Assembly (NCBI GenBank): GCA_013397115.1
Contig: VWZW01001651.1
Coordinates: 413,147 to 477,146 of the forward strand
Direction of reading: 5' to 3'
DNA: 64,000 nt
Source: Edolisoma coerulescens
Lineage: Eukaryota; Chordata; Aves; Passeriformes; Campephagidae
The notes beneath the pieces are model-generated. The model made no database searches and had not been told where the DNA came from. It was given only the letters and a program-made list of their open reading frames with translations. Shown here piece by piece: positions 61,601 to 64,000 of this stretch (the stretch's first letter is position 1; each line of letters starts with the position of its first letter). The position numbers and the translations under genes are program-made.

Positions 61601-64000
61601 GGTGTGTCAACAGGTGCTGCAATCTCAGGAGGTGCCTGGCATGCAGGCACACATGAAGATTCAGCAAGAGTCAAAATGCCACAACCTTCCAGTAAATGTA
61701 CTAATTCCAGCCACAAAGTGGACTGTTTGTATTCTATGACTTGAAGAGGTTATATAAATAAATGAAAAAATACTCAGAAGAAAGATTCCATTTCTGCATA
61801 CATCTGCTGATGGCCACTGAGAATGCAAAATGAGATGTGGAACTACTGTTCATACCTTAACTGAAGATGGATGGGGCACTAAAACTTTATAAGAAATATA
61901 TTTTCCCACAGCCTAACTCAGTTTGAGCACAGGAATATAAGGAAGTTCAGTGTTCAGTGAGGTGTCAATGTAATTTTATGTTTTTAATTTCCTTGGTTTT
62001 GCAATTGCCCAAAGAAACAATTCAATTGCTATGCATGCCATAGTTTGAATACTTCCAACTGGGCTTCTAAATTCACATTTTACTGAAATGAACAGGGTAG
62101 GAAAGGAGTGACTCTCCTCTGCATTTTACTTGTAGTGTTTGACTGGTAACAGTATCATTTTATTGGCCATTTGCTTACTCTTTTTACAGGTTCTTACTAT
62201 TTTTGTCATTTCAATAGGAAAAAGATTTTAAAAGTGAAAATCTAGAAATCTGAATTAACAGAATATTACTGAGACTCCAAATCATGCTTTAGTTCTGCCT
62301 CTCTGGGCAGCTATCCTTGTGTCTGATGTCAGTCCAAGCATAGGAAATGCCATTACCAAAAGTATGTTCTGCTAAGACCTGAGAAAATACAGTAGCAGTG
62401 ACAGACCTTCTAGGTGCCAATCTCTTCCACTCAAAGTACAGGTATTCAGCCCTACCAAGACTTGTCCCAAGAAAGTCTTTTAGTCTTTTTTGTATTGCTT
62501 ACTCCTTCTGACTATCTGAAAAGTACCTTTATTACTACGTAGAAACTCAGAAAAAAGTGTACATTTTCTTCACATCTGAGCAATTTTGCTTAATAGAGGA
62601 ATTCTTTAATTTCTCATGTCTAACTGGTGCGAAAAATCACGGAGATACTATCCAAAGAGAATTTGGATAGCACGTGTCAGAAGGAGACCTTTTAAGGGAG
62701 TGGATTTGCAACCTTTACTATACTTCCAGTTCCCTGTTAGAGTAACTAATGTTCTTTTCAACTGAGAGTTCAAGTGAAACACTATAGACTGTACTTCAGG
62801 CACCCCATGGGTTAACTTGATATTGTAGCTATTCTTTGACCAAAGTTCTGTCTGATATATTTTGCTAAGTTGTCTAAATCCTGCTGTAGTATTGATTTCT
62901 CCCTTTAAAAGCTCTCACCCATTCAGTAAGCTCCAAGGACCCCTTGTCCCAGCTCAATTCACTCTAAAATGCAGCTGGGATATGTTATTCCTGACACCAG
63001 TATTACAGTTACTAACTGATGTTAGAGATACAAGATGGTTTTAGAAACAGAAAGGGAAATGTTTCTTTACCACAGAGAAATACACAGTACTCCTTATGAC
63101 CCTTGGATAACTGTTTTGCCCAAAGAAAGAGACATTTTTCCTTATTCTGTTGCTTCTGGTTTCCATTTATTGGGCACTTTACAGTAGCTACATTGAATTT
63201 ATTATGAGGACAGTATTGCCATTATAATCCCAACTCTGCAGAACTATTACAACTAATGAAAGACACAAGTAGATGTATAGAAAAAGTAAATTAGCCATCC
63301 AGGCATCATGGTCCAGAGGTTCTTTTCTCACAATAGGAGTCTGCAAGATAGATTCTACAACAAGTCTTTCAAATTGCCTTAAAATATTCACTGTTAATAT
63401 TAAGCAGAATTGAAGGTTTCAGAAATTTCAAAGAACATACACACTGAGGAGCCAGTCTTGAAAATAGCTACTCACATAACTAAAGATTTTTGACAAATAT
63501 GTCCTCTGAAACTGTATCCCTAAAACTCACTCTTTTTTTTTGTGCTTTGCTGTCCAGTAAGTATATATCTTTAATCACCTCCGTCTTCCTCAGTCTAATT
63601 TCAGAGAAGAAATTCTGGTGCTGGAAAAAAATACTTCTTATTATGGTTCAGTATCACTGCTTCTTAGGCTAGCTTAGTCAGTTATTTTCTTCTATTATAA
63701 TGCCAAATGTTATTTAGATTTCAGTCATTTAGTAATGGTACACTGAACACATCAAGGATTCTGCAAAATTCCATACCTAGTAGCTGCCTCTTCATTTTCA
63801 TAATAATCACATATTGATATCCTTTTTTCCCCAAAATTACACACACTGTTTTTTAAAAAATATCTTAGTGTCTTAACACAGTTAAAGAGATTATGGTGCA
63901 ATGAACAGCAGTCTTCAAAAACATTCTTTCGTGTTATTAAGATACAGGAAATCTAGTTAAAATTCTTTCAGCTTTTAAGGAACCATAAGGAGCTTTGAGA
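58643..64000 (-). other. NPAS3: intronic sequence without recognised gene
   Basis: Unique sequence to the window edge. The longest open frame (59294-59677, plus strand, 127 codons) and those around 61188-61744 resemble no protein I know, have no supporting splice or retrogene structure, and are left uncalled. No further NPAS3 exon was seen. Confidence 0.5.

Noticed and set aside
61188..61744. Overlapping open frames on both strands, considered as an LTR or retrogene
   Set aside because: I could not find paired LTR ends, a primer binding site, target duplications or a recognisable protein.
1..64000. Additional NPAS3 exons
   Set aside because: I looked on the minus strand for segments matching the exons before (DYVHPGDH, SLDGFVFALNQ) and after (VIHITGRLRL, GKRCYHFIHAED) the identified exon and saw none; by-eye reading could still miss a short exon.
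1..64000. CRISPR arrays, operons, phage or bacterial genes
   Set aside because: The sequence is intronic vertebrate DNA with spliced coding sequence and LINE/SINE repeats; nothing prokaryotic is present.

Overview
The window is vertebrate, almost certainly bird, nuclear DNA and looks like the inside of one very large gene. The anchors are CR1 retrotransposon copies with the avian 3' tail (ATTCTATGATT-type), a tRNA-Ile-headed SINE with a CR1-like tail of the kind known from songbirds, and one sharply bounded coding exon. A songbird is the best guess from the SINE, but this is inference. The DNA is AT-rich, repeat-poor and almost free of open reading frames, as expected for avian macrochromosome intron.

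The only confident coding sequence is a 119-bp exon at 21208-21326 on the minus strand. It encodes part of the first PAS domain of NPAS3, a neuronal bHLH-PAS transcription factor, and has a clean acceptor and donor. NPAS3 therefore runs right to left here: 21327-64000 is the intron upstream of this exon and 1-21207 the intron downstream, both cut by the window edges. I found no other NPAS3 exon.

Layout: 1-19125 is intron with simple repeats and one strong hairpin. 19126-20026 holds a CR1 3' end followed by a (TCAT)n tract. 21208-21326 is the exon. 24794-24950 is the SINE. 28585-29202 is a CR1 3' end on the minus strand. 32577-32804 is an unexplained open stretch on the minus strand. 35110-35940 is a very old CR1 of the type common in turtles and crocodilians. 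36335-38216 is a younger CR1 with a decayed reverse transcriptase. 39465-39607 is an unusual cluster of inverted 17-22-bp motifs. 51741-51817 is another CR1 tail. The remainder to 64000 is intron in which I see no gene.

The assembly itself has defects. Single N characters at 37626 and 38305 each separate two identical copies of flanking sequence (259 and 283 bp). Removing one copy restores the CR1 consensus at the first join, so these look like unmerged contig overlaps, not biology. About 544 bp of the window is probably artefactual. A third N, at 49172, shows no such duplication.

I did not find a new multi-gene system. The most unusual biological signals are the inverted-motif cluster at 39465-39607 and the open stretch at 32577-32804.
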